64,000 nucleotides of DNA from Brachypterus glaber (taxonomy: Eukaryota > Arthropoda > Insecta > Coleoptera > Kateretidae). The stretch is from positions 98,516,988 through 98,580,987 of the forward strand of contig OY294045.1 of assembly GCA_958510825.1 (NCBI GenBank). Direction: 5' to 3'. Each line of letters opens with the position of its first letter. The first letter of the stretch is position 1. The translations under genes were made by a program, and so were the position numbers. This document shows, one piece after another, positions 33,662 through 44,210 of this stretch. The notes below the pieces were generated by a model. That model ran no database searches. It was not told the DNA's origin and worked only from the letters and a program-made list of their open reading frames with translations.

Positions 33662-33781
33662 ATGGAAAGTGAAATGCAAAGTGATGATTCTGGTACTCCC
33701 CCAGAAATAAGGGGACAGGCGAAAACTGTGAGGGAGAATCTATTGCCTCAAAAATCAATAATATGGGGGTTGTACCTCTAG
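33662..33781 (+). pseudogene. Short N-terminal fragment resembling a transposon-coded protein
   Basis: 39 codons: MESEMQSDDSGTPPEIRGQ then KTVRENLLPQKS, after which the frame drifts and stops. The LLPQKS phrase resembles the N terminus of tyrosine-recombinase-like proteins in Crypton-type elements and related insect genes (from memory). The 5' sequence before the ATG and the palindrome at 33299 may belong to the same non-autonomous element. Expression is unsupported. Confidence 0.4.
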
Positions 33782-34039
33782 TAATCTATGATCCTTACAC
33801 TTGTAAATAGCAATGTGATTTAATATTTAAGTGAAACGTCAGATGCCAAAACAGCTGAATAAAAATTCATTATTAACCATGGTGCGATTTCATTATTTTT
33901 AGAACCTCTGACGTCATAGGTAGAGAAATAATATTTCTACCAATGAAAAGAACAATAATAAAGATGTGCTTTTAGGCTGGTGGTGAAAAAAATAATTTAT
34001 AGAAAATCTGTAACCGAAGATGAAATCTAGTGGAAAGCA

Positions 34040-34905
34040 TTGTATTGCTTACATCAGTATTTTGCTTTCCCATTTTGAAAATTTTCAAAAATTCGAAAAG
34101 CCTTGTATTCGTGCTAAAATTTTTAATTTTTTTTTTGTGTATTTTTGGGTTTTATGACGTTTTATCTCGATATAAATCAATTTCGAGCAAAAAAAAAAAT
34201 TGTCGCTCGGTCGGTCGATCGGTCTGCCGGGAAATCTTGTGTGCACGATAACTTAAGAACGCTTTAAGCTAGATACTTGAAATTTGGCATACAAGTATGT
34301 TACCAAAAGTTCTCGCTCGGGATTATTTTTGGTAAACATTGGTGTGCGGCAAGGGGGGCAAATGGGGAAAAATACATTTTTTTTAGAAAAATTTGAAAAT
34401 TGCTATATATGGGTTTTGAGGTTGCTGAAATTGAATCTGATAAAAAAACTTTTCTAATTCCACCCCCGAGGGGATGAGGGGGTATATATTTTTCAATATT
34501 ATTAATATTTTCTTCAAAATTGATATATAGGGGTTTTTGCGGTCGACGAATATGAATCTGATAATATTTTTTTTCTAATTTCACCCCCTGAGGGTGGGGG
34601 TAGTTTTCGTGAAAACTGGTGTTTTGGGGTTTTTGAGGTTGCTGAAAGTGAATCTGAAAATTTCTAAATCCACCCCCTGAGGAGTGGGGGGTAGTTCGTG
34701 AAAATTGTTATATTGGGGTTTTTGAGGTTTTTGAAAGTGAATCTGATTATAAAAAAAATCTAACTTTACCCCTAAAGGGACAGAGGGTAGTTTTCGTAAA
34801 AATTGGTATATTAAGGTTTTTATGGTTGCTGAAAGTGAATCTGATAAAAAATCCATTTTACGGGCTGAGGTGAAAAATGGGAAAGCTCTTTTACTGGGCA
34901 GTGTA
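34040..34905 (+). repeat. Dispersed repeat with tandem GGGGTTTTTGAGGTTGCTG subunits, copy 1
   Basis: The first part (34060-34400) shares TATCTCGATATAAAT, TCGGTCGGTCGATCGG, TTGTGTGCACGAT and AAGTTCTCGCTCGGGATT with 38850-39090. The second part has five tandem units near 34411, 34531, 34627, 34716 and 34813, each opening GGGTTTTTGAGGTTGCTGAA and followed by CCACCCCCTGAGG. Minus-strand frames stay open across units, but there is no recognised protein. Confidence 0.75.
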
Positions 34906-35225
34906 TTATTTTTTTTTTTTTTCATATAAAATACTAGATCTTTCCATTTATTTACTTGTATAATATATTATACACCAAGCATTACGGTATGAATCAATAT
35001 CGAAGCTTTGAAATGTCTTACAGCAAAACATATCCAAGTGTAAAGGTTATAAATAACACTTGTCTTTATGCATTTCCTGCAGATACGCTTTCTGCAGGAA
35101 TTCCTCTTGAATCATGACATTAAAAAATATGCCTGCCTGTATTGCTTTACTATAATTCAATGTAAATATATAAGAAGAACAAGAAACGTTTAAGTGACGT
35201 CATCGCTAGAGGTAATACATAGCTT
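34906..35225. other. No gene seen
   Basis: A small hairpin at 35075-35102 (TTTCCTGCAGATACG / CTTTCTGCAGGAA). Otherwise unremarkable. Confidence 0.4.
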
Positions 35226-35227
35226 TA

Positions 35228-36083
35228 CACTGAAAGAAATTACATTGAAATGGTGTAAAAAAATACACTTTATAAATGTGTAAATTTTACACCTTTATAT
35301 AAATGTACATCAACATTGATGTGACACTACACACGTGAGGTGATTTTGACCTAGAGTGTGTATTTTTGCATCCATACCTTCTGCAATAATACACTCGGAG
35401 CTCAAGAAAGTGTATTTTTATAAACATACCTTTAGCAACAATACACCCGAAGTGTAAAAATCACACTTCTGATGTATAAGCCAGTCAATCGCGGGCGTTA
35501 AGCTAGTCACGTGACTCGAGAAGCCAGAATTCCTGCTTCATCGAGTCTGGTGGCTATCGACCATTATATTTGTTTACGTTTGTAAGAGCGTACGTATAAT
35601 TTTGTGTGTGCTAGATTTTTCAAAGAAATAATTGGTAAGTGTTGATTAAAAGTAAATATTTAAAAAGTGTGATTAATACAATATCCTTAAAACATACATT
35701 TTATAATATTTTACTTATTTAGACGGTAACACTGGCCTGCAAATTTTGAGTTGTTAAGACTTGTGTATGTTTTCTGTTTCTATTTTATATTGGTACTTTT
35801 TGTAGCGCTGATTACGAATATACATTTTATTTTTCTGTTGCGTAGTTTTTCCATAAAACACTATTCATAAATAGAAAAATAACAAAATGGTTATTCTATT
35901 TTTTTTAATAAATTGAAGGGTTTTAGGTAAAAAGTATATTTACGCGTTGGTGTAAACTTTACACACTGGATGTAAAAATATAATACACACCGCATTTATA
36001 TTAACGCTTCGAGTGTAAATTCACATCAGCAGCAGCTGCAAGTAAATTACCGATGCACGTGGATGTAAAAATTTATCTCAGTG
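35228..36083. mobile_element. CACTGAAA-ended element filled with GTGTAAA motifs (856 bp)
   Basis: Ends CACTGAAAGAAATTACAT and ATGTAAAAATTTATCTCAGTG, flanked by TA on both sides (35226-35227, 36084-36085). Both ends are dense in TGTAAA, GTGTA and TACAC words in both orientations (35262-35480 and 35935-36075); the centre is plain AT-rich DNA. Non-coding. The layout is that of a non-autonomous DNA transposon with subterminal repeats. Confidence 0.8.
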
Positions 36084-36336
36084 TAGATTTGTTGAGAATA
36101 GAAGAACTATTACATGTATACAGTGTATTTGAACAAAGTATTTTCTTTTATGTCACTGTAACATTGTCACAATTAAATTAGGTGTCCTCTCTATCCCCCT
36201 TCATGTTTTAAACCCATTTTAAAAAACTGTTAGTTTTTAGTAAGAAGTTTGTTTGATTGGTAAGAAGTTCTTACTAATTAATTGAAAAATAAAGAATTTA
36301 CGACAAGATCCTTTAAAATTTAAATAAGTGATCCCT

Positions 36337-37037
36337 TCATTCTGGTTTATAATTTTCAAAAAGTCGATCGGTTCTTTTACATTTTTCAAAAGTATATGTA
36401 GACTGTTTCATAATTTTTCATTAAAAAAAAACTTAAAACGAGTTTTTCTCAAAAGTATACGTAGACTTTTTCATGATTTTTCATAAAAAAAAACTTTAAA
36501 CTCGTTTTTTCAAAACAACGTTTTTTTGGTCGGCGGCTGTGATTTCTCCGGAACCACTGGACATATCCTTATGAAATTTTAACCACATATTATAGACATG
36601 AATAGCTTCAGCGTATTCTACAACCGTATTAAAATGTTAATTTTTACATTTTTTTTTGCCAAACTACAGTGAAAAAATAGCTCATTTTTGTTCGTTTTTG
36701 TTTTTTTTTTTAATCTCCGCCTTTTTATTATTTATCAATAAATATTAATATCCATAGAATAGGCGAGAGCTACAGTCATACTGAATCTAAATATTTCTGA
36801 ATTTTTCGTTTTAGATGAGTCGTTATCAAGATATCACAGCCGCCAGCGACATATCTACTTTTCGAGGAGTTATGTTATTTTTTTGTATAAAAAGTGTTTG
36901 AAATAAAAAAAAATGTATTATGTATTTCGAGAGTGTATTTATTAAGCTCAACAAATTTTATATCAATATCTATAATGATACATTCTTAAAAAATTAACAA
37001 AAATAGCCCTTTTTTTGGAGCATCTAAACCAGAATGA
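36337..37037. mobile_element. TCATTCTGGTTTA-ended element (701 bp)
   Basis: Perfect 13-bp terminal repeats TCATTCTGGTTTA and TAAACCAGAATGA, flanked by TCCCT (36332-36336, 37038-37042), a 5-bp duplication. There is no open frame of note, so it is non-autonomous. An internal near-duplicate (AAAGTATATGTAGACT / AAAGTATACGTAGACT) lies at 36389-36475. Confidence 0.78.
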
Positions 37038-37042
37038 TCCCT

Positions 37043-37543
37043 TAACAGTTCTAGAATTCTGTTATTTTAATAAAATATTAAAAACCAAAATACAAATGAT
37101 GATGTATTTTCAGTAATTAATATTTATTATATGTTTCTATTGTGACAGAATAATAATAAAATTATAAAAAAATGTAATTATTTCTAATTATAATAAAATA
37201 AATTCTTTATTTTTACACTAATTATTATTATAATATTAATTATAATTTGTTATAATCATCATTATTCGTTATATAAGATAAAAATGATAATGTGGAGCAA
37301 ACGATGAGTATATTGATGATATTAATGAGAATACAATTTATATATATGTAGTATGCTGTACTGATAAGTGAGAATACCTTACTCCTACGATGGTTTCTTT
37401 TACCCCTCTTTTGTCTAATCTAAAATCGTGCTTATTGTTTGCTTTTTAACTTATAAAATATAATTTATTTGTGGATTAATACGTTATAATTAGGAGGTAT
37501 GTGTATTAAATATAAATTATATTCTCTCCCTAAATATCAATTC
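37043..37543. other. AT-rich stretch, no gene seen
   Basis: No recognised feature. Confidence 0.4.
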
Positions 37544-37702
37544 GTGATACTAGGTTAGGTACCGTTGCTTTTTTTTCAAATTTTACGAATATTAATTTTT
37601 GGAAAATGCAACTCCTGCTAAAGCAGTCGTTGCATTTTCGTCATTGGGATTAATATTCGTAAAATTTATGTAAAATATCACCGATACCTAACCTAGTATC
37701 AC
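37544..37702. repeat. 159-bp palindrome
   Basis: Outer arms GTGATACTAGGTTAGGTACCG and CGATACCTAACCTAGTATCAC, middle arms AAATTTTACGAATATTAAT, inner arms GAAAATGCAAC and GTTGCATTTTC, apex CTGCTAAAGCAG. Spacers between arm blocks are of unequal length on the two sides. Confidence 0.82.
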
Positions 37703-38009
37703 TAATGATATTACCCCTGAATATTAACGTATTATTTATTTGATTAATTTTACACAGTTTCGTGAAGAGCCCAAAATAATCTCCAAGCTTGTGTTAGGGA
37801 CTCTTCACTAATTTTGATAAAAATTAAAAAAAAACATATTAATGTCTTCTCTCCAAAAATTTTGCAACCAAAGTCTAATGTAGATCTTTACCATTTTTTG
37901 TTACCAGTGTCAATTGTATGGCTTCTACTAATGCTTTTCTTCCTCCTGGTAACATTTTTACATACAAAAGTTTTGTCATAAAAAAATAGAATTTCAAATG
38001 TAATAAAAA

Positions 38010-38347
38010 ATAATTTATCCAATACATACAGATAATGACACAATTACCAGCTTTATTTTAAATAGATAAACTCAATAATAACCCCCGCGTGGCTTTTACT
38101 TTATTGAGTGGATAATTATTTATTTTACCCACTCAACTGTCACTTGTCAAATTATTTTCTAGCAAATGTCATTAAAATTTTTAATAAAAATATGAATTCC
38201 TAAGCTATTTATTGGATAAAACCTTGTATGGCACTCATGGGTAAACCGATATTGCCATCTAGAAAATTAACCTGCTTGGCTGACTCCTCGCAGGTTAATT
38301 TTCTCATGGGCAATATCTTACTTTACCCACTAGTTCCATAAATAACT
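38010..38347 (-). mobile_element. AATAGTTATTTAT-ended MITE, copy 2
   Basis: Inverse of 28583-28875, with an extra apical hairpin: AGAAAATTAACCTGC and GCAGGTTAATTTTCT around TTGGCTGACTCCTC. A fragment carrying the same hairpin end lies at 57318-57395. Confidence 0.78.
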
Positions 38348-38849
38348 AGATATCTACCAGAAAAAAAACTTTTCAGGATCTGGGAAGCAGAGCCCTTACC
38401 AGATTTTTGGTTGCAGCAACCAGAAAAACAGTTGTTCCATATTTAACTATTGATCTGTTGGACCAACCACATCTCTTTTTGTATTATCTTAGAATAATTT
38501 AATGTACGTCTGTGTTTAATATAATGTAAATAAAATGGATGAAACTCGACTAAACCCATAGTGACAAGACTATTTACAAATATCCGGTTTTGGACTTTTA
38601 TTGCTTTGTTCGTTTATTTTGATTCATTTCTGTAATAGAGACACAAAATAACATGGCTTAACTAACACGATATATTTATATTTATTATAGAGTGTCCCGC
38701 AAAAATGCCACATATGCACCATGTTTAAAAATATACAATAGGGTACTCACTACCTACAGAATTCATTAGGTTCCGCCCCTCAAAATTGTTAAAAAAATCA
38801 TCCCTCTTTTTTGAAATAAAAATCATGTAGGTAAATGGTTTTTATTTTT

Positions 38850-39224
38850 TCAAGTTTATTTATTTTTTTGCGTATTTTTGCGTTTTGTAACATTTTATGT
38901 CGATATAAATAAAAAAAATGTAGGTCGGTCGGTCGTTCTGTCCGGGAAATTTTGTGTGCACGATGACTTAAGAAAGCTTTAAGCTAGAGACTTGAAATTT
39001 GGTATTCAGGTATGTTATCAAAAGTTCTCGCTCGGGATTGTTTTTGGTTAACATTGGTGTGCGGCAAGGGGGCAGATGGGGAAAAATACATTTTTTTAAC
39101 GAAAAAATCAAAATTGCTATATAGGGGTTTTTAAGGTTGCTGAAGTTGAATTTGACAATAAAAACTTTATAACTCCATCCCGTGGCGTGCAGGGGTAAAT
39201 ATTTTTAAATATTTTCAATATTTT
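38850..39224 (+). repeat. Dispersed repeat, copy 2 (relative of 34040-34905)
   Basis: Shares TTTTATGTCGATATAAAT, AGGTCGGTCGGTCG, TTTTGTGTGCACGATGACTT and the GTTCTCGCTCGGGATT block with copy 1, then passes into the GGGGTTTTT subunits. Confidence 0.75.
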
Positions 39225-39936
39225 CCTCAAAATTTGTATATAGGGGTTTTTGGGGTCGACGAATATGAATCTGATAACAATTTCAACCCCTAAGGGGTTT
39301 TTGAGGTTCCTAAAAGTGAATCTGATAATAAAACAATTCTAACTCCACCCCCTGAGGGGCGGGGGTTAGTTTTCTTGAAAATTGGTCAATTTCGGTTTTT
39401 AAGGTTGCTGAAAGTGATAATAAAAATCCATTTCACGTGCGGAGGTGAAAAATGGGAAAGCTCTTTTACTGGGCTTTGTATTCGAATTGGCATAATAACT
39501 ACTTTTTGAAAAATGTACAGGGTGTCCAAAAAAGCATAAGCATAATTTTTTTTTTGGTTTTTCGCAAAAAAAAATATTTTCCTCAAAATTTGTATATAGG
39601 GGTTTTTGGGGTCGACGAATATGAATCTGATAACAATTTCAACCCCTAAGGGGTTTTTGAGGTTCCTAAAAGTGAATCTGATAATAAAACAATTCTAACT
39701 CCACCCCCTGAGGGGCGGGGGTTAGTTTTCTTGAAAATTGGTCAATTTCGGTTTTTAAGGTTGCTGAAAGTGATAATAAAAATCCATTTCACGTGCGGAG
39801 GTGAAAAATGGGAAAGCTCTTTTACTGGGCTTTGTATTCGAATTGGCATAATAACTACTTTTTGAAAAATGTACAGGGTGTCCAAAAAAGCATAAGCATA
39901 TTTTTTTTTTGATTTTTCGCAAAAAAAAATAAAAAA
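39225..39936 (+). repeat. Recent 356-bp tandem duplication
   Basis: Two adjacent units, 39225-39580 and 39581-39936, are almost identical by eye. Each holds GGGGTCGACGAATATGAATC, CACCCCCTGAGGGGCGGGG, GTGCGGAGGTGAAAAATGGG and a GTACAGGGTGTCC word. The unit boundary lies in an A/T homopolymer, so slippage or unequal exchange is likely, or an assembly artefact. Confidence 0.88.
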
Positions 39937-40063
39937 AAATGATAATTTTTGAATTTTTTGTTTTTCAAAAAAAGATCTTTTGAAAAAAAAAACGTAATTT
40001 ATTTTTTTTAATTTTTTTATAAAGTATTTGGAAAAATTCAATATACCATTTACTGTGAATAAT

Positions 40064-40107
40064 ATGCGTAGCATTACATATCTTCACGGCTTGTTTTATA
40101 CTTACAT
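40064..40107. repeat. Short dispersed block shared with 59958-60007
   Basis: ATGCGTAGCATTA and ATATCTTCACGGCTTGTTT occur in both places, suggesting ends of one repeat family. Confidence 0.5.
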
Positions 40108-40221
40108 AGTTAAATTAGCATTATGCTTATAGTACTACAAAAATGGTCTTCGATACCTTCAAGGGAAAAAGTGAGTTAAGAGGAAGTCTATTGCCACATT
40201 ATACAAATGTTTACAATCTTT

Positions 40222-40535
40222 ATAGTATATTAAAGTACTAGTTTCATAACATACGTTTTTAGCGCACGAGTACAAGTTTAAAAAACTAGTCGCTTGCTTT
40301 TTCCACTGGAATTACCCAGTCCACAATTTTAACACGGTAGAAAATAACCCACACACAAAATTTTGTAAAAAATTAAACTTTAAATCGACATTGACATTTG
40401 CACGCAAAACGTCAAGAGATAGGCTTTTGTTTGTTGCCAACCCAACAGAAAAAAAAAGTAGTGAACCTTATGGGCCTATAAGAACACGCAAAATGCGTGT
40501 GATTATGAGCTTATAAGAGTCGCAAAATAGAAAAA
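40222..40535 (+). mobile_element. TAGTATATT-ended MITE, copy D, internally deleted
   Basis: The left outer arm (TAGTATATTAAAGTACTAG) is joined to the right part of the body (ACCCACACACAAAATTTTG ... CGCAAAATAGAAAAA). The middle and the right outer arm are missing. Confidence 0.78.
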
Positions 40536-40630
40536 GAAAATAAAAGTAATTTATTAAAATAAGTATAATATACTGGCATATTAAAATTCATGTATCTTGC
40601 ATCAGGATTTATTTTTTTGTCAACTTATTT

Positions 40631-40764
40631 TTTTGATTTACCTAACCAAATACCAAATGTTTTCTTTAAAAATAGTAAAAAATAATTATATTGATTTTTT
40701 TGATTTACCTAACCAAATACCAAATGTTTTCTTTAAAAATAGTAAAAAATAATTATATTGCTTT
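40631..40764 (+). repeat. 67-bp tandem duplication
   Basis: Two near-identical copies of a unit containing GATTTACCTAACCAAATACC and CTTTAAAAATAGTAAAAAAT, offset by 67 bp (starts near 40635 and 40702). Confidence 0.85.
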
Positions 40765-41391
40765 TTAATTTTAAAATTGGACTAAAAACTGTAATTTTAC
40801 AACATACTCTTTCCATAGTATCCTGTATAGAATATTTTTAATCTATATCAAATGAGATTATGTTATTAGTTTCTACGACATTATTATAGTGTACCTGTAA
40901 CAGAGCCTTGAGGCACCCTTAGTAATAAGCATTTTTGGATGCATTATGATTTATGTTGGTACCTGAGTACCCATATGGTGTTTGTATTGTTTAAAGTTTA
41001 TGTTATTATTGTGATTGCCTATTGTTATGAGAAATATCTTTATTCTTGGAACCTGTTTTTTCTTACATTATTCGTTTTTTTTGCGGTTAAAAGAAATTAT
41101 CATTTTTGCGAAAATTTATGATGGTGTCTTATCATATAAAACAAAAACATTTAAATTCAATCGAGTGCAAGTAGCACACTTAATGTTATAGAATATTTTT
41201 TCACGTGCCCAATTTTTTTTTTTTTAAATAAATTATATCGATATTTAGTATTTTTTTCATTTATGTTAATTAAAACCGTATAGCAGTGTGAAATAAATAT
41301 TTAAAGTATAAAAAATGTGAAACGCGGAAAAAATTACGTTAAATGATAATAACTATTGAGGGTTAAACCAAATTTTGCTAACTTTATGCAG

Positions 41392-41546
41392 ACTCGGACA
41401 TGTCACGACAGGGCCAAGATTGACAGCTCAAGCAGGGCACCTCCAACCATAATCCCCACCGATTACCACTTTCAGCTAACCCCTTTTTTAGTTCGAGAAA
41501 GCAATACCAGTGAACCTTATAAGAACGTTTGCGGCAGTTTCAGGCT
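41392..41546 (+). CDS. Candidate internal exon, gene unknown
   Basis: 155 bp, open in the frame beginning ACT CGG ACA TGT, with GC content well above its AT-rich flanks. It is preceded by TTTTGCTAACTTTATGCAG, which has a branch-point-like CTAAC and a 3' splice site, and followed by GTAAGT, a consensus donor. The peptide (TRTCHDRAKIDSSSRAPP, then TIIPTDYHFQLTPFLVRES) is not recognised. No partner exons were found in the window, so this could be a genuine short exon in large introns or a chance match. Confidence 0.4.
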
Positions 41547-42481
41547 GTAAGTAATTTATTTGGTTTGGACTTTTAAATACGCGCGCAGCAGTATATATAC
41601 GCTCGCAGCAGCTAAAGGGTTAATTTTGTTGTAGGTCCCTTTTACAAAACTTGGTTGAAATGATCCTATTATTATAAAAAAATATTAATAAGGTTCCAAA
41701 AGGATCAAATGTATTGCAAATATTTCTATTCTGCAACTTTTAGTGTACTTTTTCACAAATTTTTTTAATCATCAAAGGTCGATATATCCAAAAAAGTTAG
41801 CTACTACTTAAAAAAAATAGCAGTATTGGATTCAGGATGAAAAGTTTTACTAAAAGATGCAGGAGTCCCAGTAAGCCCCCAAAAAAAGTTATGCTTATGT
41901 TTCCAAATTCTTTTTATTCCTCATTGTTCAATATATGGTACAGCGATCATTTTAATTATCTGTTCCATTCTATTTTACTTCTATTCATTTATTGAACTGT
42001 TATTTTTCTATCTTTAATAATATTTCCTACCAAAATGCTTCACGATCTTTACAAAAATAGTTCTAAACAAAATATTTACAAATAAACAAGTAGGTACTTT
42101 ATTAACATTTTCCTACGATCCCCTATGAAAATGACATATACCTCTTTTGTTCTTTAGAAAACGCCTTATATCACACTTGTTTGATATTTTCATATCACCC
42201 TAGTTTGATATTTATGTATGTAGGTTTGCCTAATTTTGTTTAGATATTTACGTTGTAAATTCTACGAATTTTACTCACCTCGTTTTATATGCCATTTTCC
42301 ACCTTTTATTACAGACTTTTTTGATGTCATTTATGTTTTTCAATCCAAATATTTCTGTTTTTCATGTCAAAAATAAAAACTATAGTTATAACCTTACTAT
42401 TTTGACCCAGGTCAATAACTTGATATGTTGTATTAAATATAAAACCAAGAAAACTAAAGGTAAATAAAAAACGTATTTCCT

Positions 42482-42645
42482 GTTCAATTCAATTCAATTC
42501 AATTCAATTTATTTCTTTCTCATAAATTTACAATAGAGCATATTATTTAACATAAGAATAATTTATGAAAAAGTGGATCCGCCTAAGCAAAATTGCTTGT
42601 TTTGCGGCATCCGCAAGGTTTTTTTAATAAATATAAGTAAATAAT
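42482..42645 (-). mobile_element. 3' end of a non-LTR retrotransposon with (AATTG)n tail
   Basis: The minus strand reads CCTTGCGGATGCCGCAAAAC, GGCGGATCCACTTTTTCA, then GAGAAAGAAATAAATTG with AATTG repeats (42482-42511). This is a typical tail of a Jockey/CR1-like element. No coding part is left. Confidence 0.65.
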
Positions 42646-42952
42646 ATACTAAAAAGATAATAAAAATTAAGAAAAAGTTAAATTATCAAAAAATAAAAAA
42701 GTATAAATCTAAGATATAATTTAAAAAAAAGAGCTCATGCAAAAAAAAATATTTAAAAATAACTATTTAAAAAATAACTATATTAGTTACAGAAAGGAAA
42801 AAAAAATTAAAAAAATGAAAAAACATACCTATATAAATTTTTATTCTATTTTGTGTTTTGCTTTTCTCAACAATTTTCGGAAAAAAATTAGAAAATATTA
42901 AATTAAGAATTCTTAAGGTTTAAACTTTATATTTTTTCGGGATCGTAGGAAA

Positions 42953-43088
42953 AATAGTGTACATAACTCGTTGGAAAGTGTATTTCTTACACTCGTGGGG
43001 TTTCCTCACTCGCCTAACGGCTCGTTCGTATACCTTTTTACTCGCTTGAAATTAGTCACTTTCCACACTAGTTATGTAATATACTATT
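42953..43088. repeat. Palindrome with CTCGCC/CGGCTCG apex
   Basis: Ends AATAGTGTACATAACTCG and CTAGTTATGTAATATACTATT, arms TTGGAAAGTG and CACTTTCCA, apex CTCGCCTAACGGCTCG. The apex differs by two bases from 13841-13970 although the inner arms are unrelated. Confidence 0.8.
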
Positions 43089-43328
43089 GATATCCCTCCT
43101 TGAAACTAAATTATTTAAAACTCGCGGTTTGTTTTGCAACCACGATTTGAACAACTTTGTATACAATTACAGGACATCCATCACAAGAAATATTCCCATT
43201 AGTTCGATGGTGCACGTCTGCCTGTCAGTCTGTCTATTCAACGTCGGTTATGTGTTAATTTGTAGCAGTTCGTGATAATACACGTTTAGAAAAATTCTCA
43301 CTTGTATCCGTATCTGTAATCTTGCATT

Positions 43329-43672
43329 TATGGTCTGTTTTTTCAAGCAAGATAGTACATTAAAAATCGCACAGTAAATATTTTAATAACAGGTTTGAAT
43401 AGTATATGTTTGTGTATAGAATATAGTTATGTTTTATAAAATAAACTACGCAGTACATTCGCACATCCAATATTCGAATCTGTTTTGAAAATATTCACTG
43501 TGCGATTTTTAATTTACTATCTTGCATGAAAAAACAGACCATAGTTAAAACAACTATGGCCTGTTTCATCAAGCAAGAGAGTATATTAAAAATCGCATGG
43601 TAAATATTTTTACAACAGGTTTGAATAGTATATGTTTGTGTATGGAATGTAGTTATGTTTTATAAAACAAAA
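43329..43672 (-). repeat. Inverted piece of the 224-bp satellite
   Basis: One full unit (43329-43554) and one truncated unit (43555-43672), in the opposite orientation to the main array. The left copy has TAGTACATTAAAAATCGCAC and AATATTCGAATCTG. Confidence 0.85.
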
Positions 43673-43840
43673 AATCGAAAAAAAAAATTCAAAAGTTTTC
43701 ATTTTTTTTATTTTTTTTTTTGCGAAAAACCAAAAAAAAAAATTTTTTTGAAAAAAAAATAAAAAAAAAATAAAAATTTAGATTTTCAGAAAAACAAAAA
43801 AAAATGATTTTTTTTTTGAAAATGATTATTATTTTTTAAA

Positions 43841-44150
43841 AAAGTTTAACCCCCCAGTACTTTTTTGTTTTTTGAGGGGATTACTTTGAAAAACAATAGG
43901 GATCTTCCCCTCGGAGAACTTGATTTTTCCTGAAAATTTGAAGTCGGATTATTCGTTCTTGAGTTATCGTGTCTACAAAAAACGCGACATCAGACAGACG
44001 GACAGATGGGCAGACGGACATTTTTAAGCTTTCTTATTTTTTCATGAAACACATTTGTATCTAAGAATTTTTTGTCTAGGACGTTTTTTGGCGATTTTGG
44101 GAAATTTGGAACTACCGCATAATATTATTCTAGCGCAGGCGCTGTGAATA
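43841..44150 (+). repeat. GGACGGAC repeat with terminal hairpin, second copy
   Basis: Relative of 1-310, separating the two parts of the satellite. It ends in a hairpin ATTATTC ... GAATAAT around AGCGC/GCGCT. Compared with 1-310 one C-G pair has become T-A on both sides, keeping the pairing. Confidence 0.75.
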
Positions 44151-44210
44151 ATTTAATAACCTCAATATACAAATTAAGAATCATCTGATGACAATTCTTC
44201 ACTCACTTAA

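Noticed and set aside
33516..33758. 80-codon minus-strand frame
   Set aside because: It is the opposite strand of the recombinase-like N-terminal fragment and its leader.
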